Origin: Armatimonadota bacterium
GTDB lineage: Bacteria; Vulcanimicrobiota; JACPDS01
Length of the DNA: 8,351 nt
Assembly (NCBI GenBank): GCA_016183885.1
Contig: JACPDS010000065.1
Span: 1 to 8,351 of the forward strand
Direction: 5' to 3'
The notes under the pieces are model-generated. The model did not search any database, was not told where the DNA came from, and was given only the letters and a program-made list of their open reading frames with translations. Both the position numbers and the translations under genes were made by a program. Each line of letters starts with the position of its first letter. Position 1 is the stretch's first letter. Below, piece after piece: positions 1 to 7,127 of the stretch.

Positions 1-1525
1 GATGAACCTGGAATACAACAAATGCATTGTTGCGTGTTCTGCTCCGCCGACATACATATCGACAGGAGTCCATTTTTCTGCAAGCTCTTTATTAAAAATT
101 TCTGTATCGAGCTTCGGGTCAAGATATCTTAAATAATACCAGGAAGAACAAACAAAAGTATCCATAGTATCAGGGTCTCTATGAGCTGTTTTTCCGCACC
201 TCGGGCAGTTTATTTCTATAAATTCCTTAATATCGGCTAAAGGGGAACGCCCTTTAGGAATAAAATCAATTTCGCCTTTCGGGAGCAGTACCGGCAAATC
301 TTTTTCCGGGACAATCACTATCCCGCAATATTCACAATGAATTATGGGAATGGGAGCGCCCCAATAACGCTGGCGGGAAATAAGCCAATCTCTTTTTAGA
401 TCTTCCTAAATTATTTTTAATAATATAATCCGTAATAGCTTTTATAGCTTCTTTAGAATTAAGATTGGAAAAATTATTAGAATTAACTAAGATCCCTTCT
501 TCCAGATAAGCTTCTTTTAAAGAACTTAAATCTAATTTTTTATCTTTTGGATTAATTACTATTTTAATAGGAATATCATAGGTCTTGGCAAATTCAAAAT
601 CTCTTTGGTCATGAGCCGGAACCCCCATAACAATTCCTGTTCCGTAAGAAGCTAAAACATAATCCGCTGTAAAAATTTTAACTTTTTCGCCGCTTAACGG
701 ATTAATGGCGTATTTTCCTGTAAATACCCCGTCTTTCTTAGTAATCGTTGAAGCGCGTTCAATTTCTGATTTTAAGCGAGCTTTTTCAATATAATTTAAG
801 ACTTCTCTTTCGCAATGCGCGCCTAAAGCTAGTTTTTTAGCTAAAGGATGTTCGGGAGAAACAGCTATAAAAGTCACTCCATAAATAGTATCCGCTCGGG
901 TAGTAAAAACAAGTAATTCTTCCTGAATTTCTTCCAGCTTAAATTTAATTTCTACTCCAATACTTTTTCCAATCCAATATCTCTGCATAGCTTTTACGTT
1001 TTCCGGCCAGCCGGAAAGATTTTCTAAATCGGCTAAAAGTTTTTCGGCATAATCGGTAATTTTAAAAAACCACTGCTTTAATTCTTTTTTAGATACATGG
1101 CTTTTACATCTCCAGCATTTTCCTTCTTCTATTTGTTCATTAGCCAAAACAGTTTTACAGCTAGGGCACCAATTTACTAAAGCAAAATCTTGATAAGCGA
1201 GGCCTTTTTCAAATAATTTAAGAAAAACCCATTGAGTCCATTTATAATAATCCGGAAGACAGGTTGCAATTTCTCTATCCCAGTCATAACTAATGCCTAA
1301 TTTTTTTAAAGTGTTTTTAGAAATAGCAATATTGTTCAATGTCCAAATTCTGGGGTGCGTTTTATGTTTAATTGCCGCTTCTTCCGCCGGCAATCCAAAA
1401 GCATCCCAGCCAAAAGGATGTAAAACCTGATAACCTTCCATTCTTTTAAAACGAGCGATTACATCCCCGATTGAATAATTGCGAAAATGTCCCATATGAA
1501 TATCTCCTGAAGGATAAGCAAACAT
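1..1525 (-). pseudogene. leuS: Leucyl-tRNA synthetase, 5'-truncated, frameshifted, runs off left edge
   Basis: Class Ia synthetase that attaches leucine to tRNA-Leu in the cytoplasm. From the ATG at 1525 the first frame gives MFAYPSG, the HIGH-type motif HMGH (residues 10-13), a zinc ribbon (C120, C123, C137, C140) and the CP1 editing domain (TTRADT at 208-213; GVPAHDQRD at 301-309). This frame holds homology to codon 378 (position 392). Homology then resumes at 390 in another frame and stays open to position 1: DWLISRQRYWG, a second zinc ribbon (HCEYCG, NCPRCG), SSWYYLRY and GGAEHATMHLLYSRF. The KMSKS and anticodon-binding parts would lie left of the window. The original frame ends at a TGA at 332-334 after about 19 nonsense codons. 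Family members normally have about 40 residues before the MFPYPSG motif; here they are missing and the ATG directly follows gltX. Identity is certain. Whether the damage is real or a sequence or assembly error is open, because the enzyme is normally essential. Confidence 0.9.
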
Positions 1526-1527
1526 TT

Positions 1528-2937
1528 CTATCCTAAAAGCGAAAAAACTTTCGCCAGTTCCAGTCCGTGCAGATTTCCCGTTAAAGCGGCTCTTATCGGC
1601 ATATAAAGCTCTTTGCCTTTTAAAGCGGAAATTTTTTGAGTTTCATTAATTATTATCTTAAAATTACTTTCAATAATTTCAATTTCTTTTTGAATTAAAC
1701 TTTTAAAAACTTTTAACAAATTTTTAGATTTTTCTTCATTTAATAAAGATAAAGCTTCGGGCGTTAACATAATTTTTTCTTTAAAAAAATCTTTAGATAA
1801 TTCCACAATTTCTTCCAAAGTATTTAAATTTTCCTGAAAAGAAAAAACTAAATTTTCTAACCATTTTTTATCGTAATTATCTTTTAAAAGTTCTGATTTT
1901 TTTAAAAAAGGAACAATTTGCAAAACTAAATCTTCGGGTAAAGTTTTTTTGATATAAAAATTATTCATCCATTTTAATTTCTCTTTATCAAAAATAGCTG
2001 AATTTTTAGCCACTCTTTCTAAACTAAAGCCTTGAATTAATTCTTCTTGAGAAAAAAATTCTTGATTCCCTGAAGGAGACCAGCCCAATAAAGCGATATA
2101 ATTTATCAAAGCTTGGGGCAAAAATCCCTCCTCGCGGAATTCTCCTACGGCAGTTGTTCCATGGCGCTTGCTTAATTTGCTGTGATCCGCCGCCAAAATC
2201 ATCGGAAGATGCGCAAATTTAGGCAATGCTTCGCCTAAAGCCTCATAAAGCATAATCTGGCGGGGAGTATTAATTAAATGTTCATCTCCCCGGATTACAT
2301 AATTAATCCGCATAGATAAATCATCAATTGTAACCGCAAAATTATAAGAAGGAGTTAAATTAGATTTTAAAATTATAAAATCGGAAAAATTCTCTTTTTT
2401 AAATTCTACTTTGCCTTTGATTAAATCTTCCACAATAATATCTTTTTCAGGAACAATAAAACGCAGAGCCTTTTTTCGGCCATCTAAAATTAATTTTTCC
2501 CGCTGGCTTTGAGTAAGATTTTTGCATTTCCCGTCATAACGGGGGGTTTCTTTTCTCTCGAGGGCAGATTTTCTTTTTTCTTCTAATTCTTCAGGAGCGC
2601 AGTAGCAATAATAAGCCTTTCCTTCTTTAAGCAGTTTTTCAGCGTATTTATGATAAAGAGGAAGTCTTTGAGTTTGGGAATATGGTCCAAAATCTCCGCC
2701 AATATCCGGTCCTTCATCCCAATTTATTCCAAGCCACTTGAGATCTTCTAAAATTTTTTCCGCCGAATCTTCTAAAGAACGCTCTAAATCAGTATCTTCA
2801 ATTCTTAAAATAAAACTGCCTTTATTCTTTTTTGTAAAAAGAAAATTAAAAAGAGCTGTTCTCGCTCCTCCGATATGCAAATATCCGGTAGGAGAAGGCG
2901 CAAAACGCGCCCTTATTTTATTTTGATAATTATTCAT
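1528..2937 (-). CDS. gltX: Glutamyl-tRNA synthetase
   Basis: Cytoplasmic class Ib enzyme that charges tRNA-Glu with glutamate. The 469-residue product shows FAPSPTGYLHIGG (HIGH-type motif, 12-24), LRIEDTD (44-50), a zinc-site pattern C111-x-C113 with Y134 and C138, the RGDEH region (216-220), KLSKR (254-258, KMSKS-type) and GLFLPQALINYIALLGWS-like sequence around 271-287, followed by a helical anticodon-binding domain. I place the start at the ATG at 2937, which overlaps the upstream gene's stop as ATGA; an in-frame TTG at 2955 would add six residues with no family support. The Shine-Dalgarno is weak (GGA, 4 nt spacing), so coupling to the upstream gene is likely. The C-terminus is slightly short: family members usually continue about 8-12 residues past the LLG at 467-469, whereas here TAG follows at once and leuS begins. 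That suggests a loss at the gltX-leuS junction. Confidence 0.96.
   Translation of the reverse strand: MNNYQNKIRARFAPSPTGYLHIGGARTALFNFLFTKKNKGSFILRIEDTDLERSLEDSAEKILEDLKWLGINWDEGPDIGGDFGPYSQTQRLPLYHKYAEKLLKEGKAYYCYCAPEELEEKRKSALERKETPRYDGKCKNLTQSQREKLILDGRKKALRFIVPEKDIIVEDLIKGKVEFKKENFSDFIILKSNLTPSYNFAVTIDDLSMRINYVIRGDEHLINTPRQIMLYEALGEALPKFAHLPMILAADHSKLSKRHGTTAVGEFREEGFLPQALINYIALLGWSPSGNQEFFSQEELIQGFSLERVAKNSAIFDKEKLKWMNNFYIKKTLPEDLVLQIVPFLKKSELLKDNYDKKWLENLVFSFQENLNTLEEIVELSKDFFKEKIMLTPEALSLLNEEKSKNLLKVFKSLIQKEIEIIESNFKIIINETQKISALKGKELYMPIRAALTGNLHGLELAKVFSLLG
1531..1534 (-). promoter_or_regulatory. Candidate Shine-Dalgarno (AGGA) for the truncated leuS start
   Basis: AGGA lies 5 nt upstream of the ATG at 1525-1523, inside the last codons of gltX; the gltX TAG stop (1530-1528) falls in the spacer. 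The ATG is therefore a plausible initiation site even though the resulting LeuRS lacks its usual N-terminus. The spacing may be fortuitous, since AGGA is also part of the gltX coding sequence. Confidence 0.4.
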
Positions 2938-3335
2938 ACTTTCCAAAACTCCCAAAATTTTTTTTCTCCAATTACAGGAGGCGCGCTTTTATTTAAATAC
3001 CACCACCAATAAGTTTTAGGAGGATCATTAATTATTTGATACTGCTTAAAATTATTATAACCTACTTCATGAACAAAAATTAAAACTTTAGAACGTAAAA
3101 TATTATCTAATTCCACTACTTTCCTCCAATAATCTTTTAATTCTATTTTCTCGTATTTTAAATAATCTAAACTTTCCTGCGCTTCATCGCGGTAATAAAG
3201 CAGCATTACCGCTGTTTCTTTAAGATCCCCAATATTACGCACGTATTTTTCATATTCAGATAAAATCTCTTCTAAATAATCCAACTCTTCTTTTAATTCC
3301 GCAGAAATCTTTTCTTCTAAAAAATCTTCTTCCAT
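2934..3335 (-). CDS. Uncharacterised 133-aa protein, acidic N-half, tryptophan-rich C-end
   Basis: I do not recognise this protein. It begins at the ATG at 3335 with AAGGA only 2 nt upstream, a tight but usable Shine-Dalgarno. Residues 1 to about 70 are strongly acidic and leucine-rich (EEKISAELKEELDYLEEIL), predicted helical and possibly coiled-coil. The middle (about 70-105) contains YWRKVVELDNILR and IFVHEVGYNNFKQYQ. The C-terminal part has NDPPKTYWWWYLNK, with three consecutive tryptophans, then FWEFWKV. There is no signal peptide, membrane segment or cysteine motif, so it is probably cytosolic. Its TGA overlaps the gltX ATG by 4 nt, implying co-translation with gltX. Upstream lies the 177-nt structured spacer after ispF. 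The reading frame ends cleanly, overlaps no other homology-supported gene and has ordinary composition, so I believe it is real. Function cannot be assigned. Confidence 0.8.
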   Translation of the reverse strand: MEEDFLEEKISAELKEELDYLEEILSEYEKYVRNIGDLKETAVMLLYYRDEAQESLDYLKYEKIELKDYWRKVVELDNILRSKVLIFVHEVGYNNFKQYQIINDPPKTYWWWYLNKSAPPVIGEKKFWEFWKV

Positions 3336-3348
3336 AATCCTTAATTAT

Positions 3349-3527
3349 AGCGTTAAACGGTAAGTTATTTAATTCTTAACGGGCTGTCCTGAGAATATAA
3401 ATTTATAAAATATTATATACAATATGCGCTAGTTGTTCCGATATTACTTCGGAGCGCAATATATCGCGGGCTAAAGCTTCGCGGCTGCCTTTTTTAAACA
3501 ACCTGTTAAGAATTAACGCTTAACGCT
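3349..3527. repeat. Inverted-repeat-bounded structured element between ispF and the unknown gene
   Basis: Two arms face each other. The left arm, 3349-3383, reads AGCGTTAAACG, then GTAAGTTA, then TTTAATTCTTAACGGG. The right arm, 3502-3527, read in reverse complement, gives AGCGTTAAGCG, then TTAATTCTTAACAGG. The arms match except for an 8-9 nt insertion in the left one and two single-base differences. The 12-nt core (3369-3380 with 3505-3516) is perfect. The right arm includes the last four codons and stop of ispF (stop at 3515-3513). The ~118-nt interior has further pairing. No open reading frame of useful size exists inside. It could be a non-autonomous MITE-like element, a palindromic intergenic repeat, or an RNA structure in the operon transcript. 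The symmetry is directly visible; its nature is inference. Confidence 0.6.
3422..3462. other. Imperfect hairpin within the intergenic element
   Basis: TCCGA (3437-3441) pairs with TCGGA (3449-3453) around a 7-nt loop. GCGC (3426-3429) pairs with GCGC (3454-3457) across a 7-nt one-sided bulge. ATAT (3422-3425) pairs with ATAT (3459-3462) after a one-base bulge. A smaller possible stem, CGCG 3465-3468 with CGCG 3480-3483, follows. No T-run follows on the minus strand, so this does not look like an intrinsic terminator. Confidence 0.45.
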
Positions 3528-4007
3528 TTTTTTCTTTTTAATTAATAAAACCACCGCTTGAGCGGCAATAGCTTTATTCTCTCCAATGCCGCCTGCGCCT
3601 TCTGTGGTAGTAGCTTTAATATTAATTTGCGATAAGGAAATTTTTAAAACGCCGGCAAGTTTCTTTTTAATTCTTAAAGCATAAGGCATAATTTTAGGTT
3701 TTTCGGCTAAAATAATCGTATCCAAATTATTAATTTTACAGCTGTCTTTTTCCATTAAATTAACTATTTTCTTTAGCAAAATCAAGCTTGAAATATTTTT
3801 ATACTCGGGATTAGTTGGGGGGAAATATTTTCCAATATCTCCTCTTCCTAAAGCTCCAAGCAGGGCATCCATTACAGCATGAGTTAAAACATCGGCATCA
3901 GAATGTCCTAATAATCCTAATTCGGAAGGAATCTTTATCCCGCCTAAAATTAAACTGCGTCCTTCAACTAAAATATGCAGGTCAAAACCTATGCCGATTT
4001 TAAACAT
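3513..4007 (-). CDS. ispF: 2-C-methyl-D-erythritol 2,4-cyclodiphosphate synthase
   Basis: Cytosolic MEP-pathway enzyme that cyclises CDP-ME 2-phosphate to MEcPP with release of CMP. The 164-residue protein has the metal-site residues D9 and H11 (GFDLH) and H43 (LTHAVMDALLGA), the GHSDADV motif (34-40), GDIGKYFPPTNPEYK (56-70), and KATTTE (131-136), which shapes the nucleotide site. The ATG at 4007 lies inside the end of ispD: the genes overlap by 8 nt (ATGTTTAA), and with no strong Shine-Dalgarno, coupling to ispD is likely. Two oddities stand out. The loop after KATTTE reads GAGGIGENKAI, where most family members have something close to GLGFTGRGEGI. The C-terminus carries a basic tail KKKKSVKR, a few residues beyond the usual end, and its last codons lie in the inverted-repeat arm downstream. 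Confidence 0.95.
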   Translation of the reverse strand: MFKIGIGFDLHILVEGRSLILGGIKIPSELGLLGHSDADVLTHAVMDALLGALGRGDIGKYFPPTNPEYKNISSLILLKKIVNLMEKDSCKINNLDTIILAEKPKIMPYALRIKKKLAGVLKISLSQINIKATTTEGAGGIGENKAIAAQAVVLLIKKKKSVKR

Positions 4008-4695
4008 TTTTCTTTAAAGCGCGCCTGCTGAAGATAAGATTGGCAAAATCTAAATCAAGAGGATAAGTGATTTTTATATTTTCAATTGATCCTTCTAAAA
4101 TACTTACTTTATTCCCCAAAAACTCCACTAAAGACGCATCATCGGTAGATTTAAGTTTCTTTTTAAAAGCTTCTTGATATGCTTGATAAATCAAATTAAA
4201 ATCAAAGACTTGAGGAGTCTGAGCCAGATAAATTTTTTCGCGGTTAAGCGTGTGTTTAATAACTTTTTTTGAATTTAATTCTTTTACCGTATCTTTTACA
4301 GGTATGGCTAAAATTACCGATTTAACTTTTTTAACCGCCTTAATTAATTTCAAAATTTCTCTTTGAGTGATTAAAGGGCGGGCTCCATCATGAATTAAAA
4401 CATAATTAATTTCTTTTAAATTATTTAAAGCTTTCCAGACTGAAATTTGACGGCTTGCTCCGCCGGGAATAATTTTTTTTACTTTGTTAAGATTAAATTT
4501 TTTTACTAAATTTTCATATAAATTAATTTCTCTAGAAGGAGCGGTAATAATAATTTCTTCTATTAAATCACAATTTTGAAAAGGAGAGAGGCTCCAAAAT
4601 AAAACAGGCTTTCCATATAAATTTAAAAGAAGTTTATTGCCTTTTTCCATCCTTCTTGATTTTCCCGCGGCGGTAATTAAAGCTCCGAATTTCAA
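4000..4695 (-). CDS. ispD: 2-C-methyl-D-erythritol 4-phosphate cytidylyltransferase
   Basis: Transfers CMP from CTP to MEP to form CDP-ME, in the MEP route to isoprenoids just upstream of the IspE and IspF steps. The 231-residue protein shows the CTP-binding loop AAGKSRRM (9-16) with K21, GGASRQISVWKAL (78-90), IHDGARPL (101-108), PVKDTVK (132-138), NREKIYLAQTPQVF (151-164, including the MEP-contacting arginine), TDDASLVE (184-191) and the late lysine in NIKIT (206-210). The start is a TTG at 4695-4693: the catalytic loop follows immediately, no upstream ATG fits, and a strong Shine-Dalgarno sits 8 nt before it. The TTG overlaps the yacL stop (TTGA), and the 3' end overlaps ispF by 8 nt. Separate ispD and ispF genes here contrast with the fused IspDF of some bacteria. 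Confidence 0.95.
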   Translation of the reverse strand: MKFGALITAAGKSRRMEKGNKLLLNLYGKPVLFWSLSPFQNCDLIEEIIITAPSREINLYENLVKKFNLNKVKKIIPGGASRQISVWKALNNLKEINYVLIHDGARPLITQREILKLIKAVKKVKSVILAIPVKDTVKELNSKKVIKHTLNREKIYLAQTPQVFDFNLIYQAYQEAFKKKLKSTDDASLVEFLGNKVSILEGSIENIKITYPLDLDFANLIFSRRALKKNV

Positions 4696-5747
4696 GAATG
4701 GCTCTCCTTTCTCCTGGCAAAAATCATCTTTCCGGAGACAGTTTGGAGGACACTGGTTACCTCTACATTAATTTGCTCCCCGATATATCTTCTTCCGTCT
4801 TCAATTACAACCATTGTTCCGTCTTCTAAATAAGAAACTCCTTGATGCGCTTCTCTTCCCTCTCTGACTACCGCAACAGTAATCTCTTCTCCGGGCAAAA
4901 TTACCGGTTTAATGGCAAGAGCTAATTCATTAATATTTAAAACTTTTACCCCTTGAAGACTGGCTACTTTGGCAAGATTAAAATCTGTAGTTACTAAATT
5001 AGCTTTTAATTCTTTAGATAATTTAATTAATTTTGTATCGGTAGAAATTTGAGGATAATCTTTTTCATAAAGTTGAATTTCTAACTCATGTTTTAATTTT
5101 TCCAATAAATCTAAACCGCGTCTGCCTCGATTTCTTTTTAAAGTATCGCTGGAATCAGCGACAGCCTGCAATTCGCTTAAAATAAAAGTAGGCACAATAA
5201 TTTCTCCATCTAAAAAACCTGTTTTGCTGATATCTAAAATTCTCCCATCGATAATTACGCTGGTATCTAAAATAAAGTAGCCTCTGCTTTCGCTAAGCGA
5301 AAATTTTCCTCCCCCTAAATGCATAATATTTAATCTAATAGAAAAATAAATCCCTAAATAACAACAAAAAATAGTTAAAATTATGCCTAAAAAAGGAGCG
5401 ATATATTCTCCAATAATTGGAATAGAAGACAGGGGCAGAGAATTTAAAATAGAACTTAATAAGTAAGCGATTATTAACCCAAAAATTAAACCAATCGCGC
5501 CTAAAATAATTTCCTGCAAAGTAATTTTTAAAAGACTGGTTATTATCCAATCGATGGCTTTAATTATAAGTTTTACAAATAAAGGAACTAAAAGCCAGCC
5601 TAAGAATATACCCAAACCTACAACATATCCATGATACTCTTTGAAAAATTTAGAATGAGGTTGAAAATAAATTGAAATCTTAAGACCTACAAGCCCCCCA
5701 AAAACTCCCAAAATAATATAAAATAAAAACTTTAAAAAAACGCTCAT
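4692..5747 (-). CDS. yacL: Membrane-anchored PIN and TRAM domain protein (YacL type)
   Basis: The 351-residue protein has about four hydrophobic segments in its N-terminal part (near residues 3-27, 41-65, 78-101 and 110-137). A PIN-type nuclease fold follows from about 157: FILDTSVIIDGRILDI (D161, D167), SELQAVADSSD (E192, D201), the basic stretch KRNRGRRGLDLL, DTKLIKLSKEL (D237) and VTTDFNLAKVA (D255). A TRAM domain, a likely RNA-binding beta barrel, occupies about 284-344 (GEEITVAVVREG, EAHQGVSYLEDGTMVVIEDG). The acidic residues expected for a metal-dependent PIN ribonuclease are present, but the substrate of this family is not settled. The ATG at 5747 follows the radA TAA with zero spacing, and the 3' end overlaps the ispD TTG. 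The membrane anchor plus PIN-TRAM order and the position between radA and ispD match B. subtilis YacL. Family assignment is firm, function less so. Confidence 0.9.
   Translation of the reverse strand: MSVFLKFLFYIILGVFGGLVGLKISIYFQPHSKFFKEYHGYVVGLGIFLGWLLVPLFVKLIIKAIDWIITSLLKITLQEIILGAIGLIFGLIIAYLLSSILNSLPLSSIPIIGEYIAPFLGIILTIFCCYLGIYFSIRLNIMHLGGGKFSLSESRGYFILDTSVIIDGRILDISKTGFLDGEIIVPTFILSELQAVADSSDTLKRNRGRRGLDLLEKLKHELEIQLYEKDYPQISTDTKLIKLSKELKANLVTTDFNLAKVASLQGVKVLNINELALAIKPVILPGEEITVAVVREGREAHQGVSYLEDGTMVVIEDGRRYIGEQINVEVTSVLQTVSGKMIFARRKESHS
4704..4708 (-). promoter_or_regulatory. Strong Shine-Dalgarno (AGGAG) that fixes the TTG start of ispD
   Basis: The minus strand reads AAAGGAGAGC, with AGGAG 8 nt before the TTG at 4695-4693 and inside the last codons of yacL. 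It is the best ribosome-binding site seen in the window and is the main reason to accept a non-ATG start for ispD. Confidence 0.75.
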
Positions 5748-7088
5748 TTATTTTATCCATTCCAAAGCTTCTTTTAAGGTGGTTACCGGAATCAACTCTA
5801 TTTCCAAATTTAAATTAATGAAATTGCTTTTTGGCAGAATACATTTTTTAAAGCCTAATTTTTGGGCTTCTTTAATTCTTTTTTCTATTTGAGTAATTGC
5901 TCTTACTTCCCCTCCCAAGCCTAATTCTCCCAAAACCACCATATCTTGATTTAAAGGTTTATCTTTAATTCCCGAGGCTAAGGCTAAAGCTAATCCCAAG
6001 TCTATCGCAGGTTCATCTACTTGAATGCCGCCGACTATATTTGTAAAAACATCGCAATTTCCTAAATTAAAATTTCCTCTTTTTTCTAAAACGGCTAAAA
6101 TTAAATTTAAACGATTAATTTCAACGCCGCTGGATCTACGGGTAGGCATCCCATAAAAAGAACGCGCAACTAAAGTCTGCAATTCAATTAAAATTGGTTT
6201 ACTGCCCTCTATGACCGGTATAATTACACTGCCGGGAACTTTAATTTTACGGTCTTCCAAAAAAAATTGAGAAAGATTAAAAATTTCTTTAAGACCGCTC
6301 TCGCACATTTCAAATATGCCTATTTCATTGGTAGAGCCGAAACGATTTTTCATAGAACGCAGAATTCTAAACTGCTGCAGATTTTCTCCTTCAAAATAAA
6401 GAACCGTATCTACAATATGCTCTAAAACTTTAGGACCGGCTAAAGCGCCGTCTTTAGTAACATGACCTACCAGAAGAATAGGAAGACCGCTATTCTTCCC
6501 TAAACGCATTAACTTTAAAGTACATTCTCTTACCTGACTGACACTCCCGGGAGTATTATTAAAATCCGGATGAAAAATCGTCTGAATAGAATCAATTACT
6601 ACTAAATCGGGCTTAATCTTTTCTATTTCTTCTTCAATAAAATTTAAATTTGTTTCAGATAAAAGATATAAAAAATTATTATTAATACTTAAACGAATCG
6701 CTCTTAATTTAATTTGTTCTAAACTTTCTTCTCCTGAAACATATAAGACTCTTTTAGAATTTTTACTGATATTTCCGGCAATATCTAAAAGCAGTGTAGA
6801 TTTGCCAATACCGGGTATTCCGCCAATTAAAATTAAGGAACCTTTTACTATTCCTCCGCCTAAAACCCGATCAAATTCTTTTAAAAAAGTAGTTAAACGT
6901 TCTTCTGTTTGACAAAAAATTTCTGAAATTAATTGACTGGCGGCTTGTTTTTGAAAAAAATCATTTTTAGGTAATGCTAAATTTTCCTGCAAACTATTCC
7001 ACGCATTACATTCCGAACATTTACCCTGCCATTTTACAAAAATTGCCCCGCATTCCTGACAAACAAAATTATTTTTTAATTTAATCAT
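5748..7088 (-). CDS. radA: DNA repair protein RadA
   Basis: RecA-related ATPase that promotes branch migration and processing of recombination intermediates. The 446-residue protein has an N-terminal C4 zinc finger (C10, C13, C24, C27: CQECGAIFVKWQGKCSEC), Walker A GIPGIGKST (90-98), YVSGEES (116-122), Walker B LVVIDS (162-167), the RadA-specific KNRFG motif (247-251) and a C-terminal Lon-protease-like domain (from about 285, with GGIQVDEPAIDLGLALALAS), which in RadA acts structurally rather than as a protease. Length is normal. I use the ATG at 7088; a TTG one codon upstream (7091) is also in frame. No good Shine-Dalgarno precedes it: the 39-nt gap after clpC is AT-rich with no recognisable signal. 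The stop abuts the yacL ATG directly. Confidence 0.96.
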   Translation of the reverse strand: MIKLKNNFVCQECGAIFVKWQGKCSECNAWNSLQENLALPKNDFFQKQAASQLISEIFCQTEERLTTFLKEFDRVLGGGIVKGSLILIGGIPGIGKSTLLLDIAGNISKNSKRVLYVSGEESLEQIKLRAIRLSINNNFLYLLSETNLNFIEEEIEKIKPDLVVIDSIQTIFHPDFNNTPGSVSQVRECTLKLMRLGKNSGLPILLVGHVTKDGALAGPKVLEHIVDTVLYFEGENLQQFRILRSMKNRFGSTNEIGIFEMCESGLKEIFNLSQFFLEDRKIKVPGSVIIPVIEGSKPILIELQTLVARSFYGMPTRRSSGVEINRLNLILAVLEKRGNFNLGNCDVFTNIVGGIQVDEPAIDLGLALALASGIKDKPLNQDMVVLGELGLGGEVRAITQIEKRIKEAQKLGFKKCILPKSNFINLNLEIELIPVTTLKEALEWIK

Positions 7089-7127
7089 CAAATTTAATAA
7101 TTAGTTATTGGTATTTAGCAATGTTAG

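Noticed and set aside
385..400. Programmed +1 frameshift in leuS (TCT AAA AAG AGA TTG)
   Set aside because: There is no in-frame stop or classical slippery heptamer at the shift point, and conserved residues are missing as well, which recoding would not restore.
1..405. Naturally split LeuRS, with the second half as its own gene
   Set aside because: The downstream frame is closed by a TAG at 408-406, and no ATG, GTG or TTG lies between it and the conserved DWLISRQRYWG, so the second part has no start of its own.
2738..2926. Plus-strand open frame of 62 codons
   Set aside because: It lies wholly inside gltX on the opposite strand, has no recognisable motif, and gltX homology covers the whole stretch.
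3344..3349. TATAAT (minus strand) just upstream of the 133-aa gene as a -10 box
   Set aside because: The transcript would begin almost at the ATG and exclude the AAGGA site; the -35 at suitable spacing (TTAAAT) is poor, and TATAAT is expected by chance in such AT-rich DNA.
3412..3417. Second TATAAT (minus strand) inside the intergenic element
   Set aside because: At 17 nt spacing the -35 position reads CGGAAC, with no resemblance to TTGACA. It remains possible but unsupported.
3422..3483. Intrinsic terminator after ispF
   Set aside because: The hairpins are imperfect and no U-run follows them in the direction of transcription.
3336..3512. tRNA or small RNA gene in the spacer
   Set aside because: I could not find a cloverleaf, a T-loop-like GTTCRANNC sequence or an acceptor stem in the correct arrangement on either strand.
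3815..4003. Plus-strand open frame of 62 codons
   Set aside because: It is antisense to the conserved N-terminal half of ispF and has no family resemblance.
5335..5550. Minus-strand open frame of 71 codons
   Set aside because: It overlaps the transmembrane region of yacL in another frame; its Phe/Asn/Tyr-rich composition is what an AT-rich frame shadow gives.
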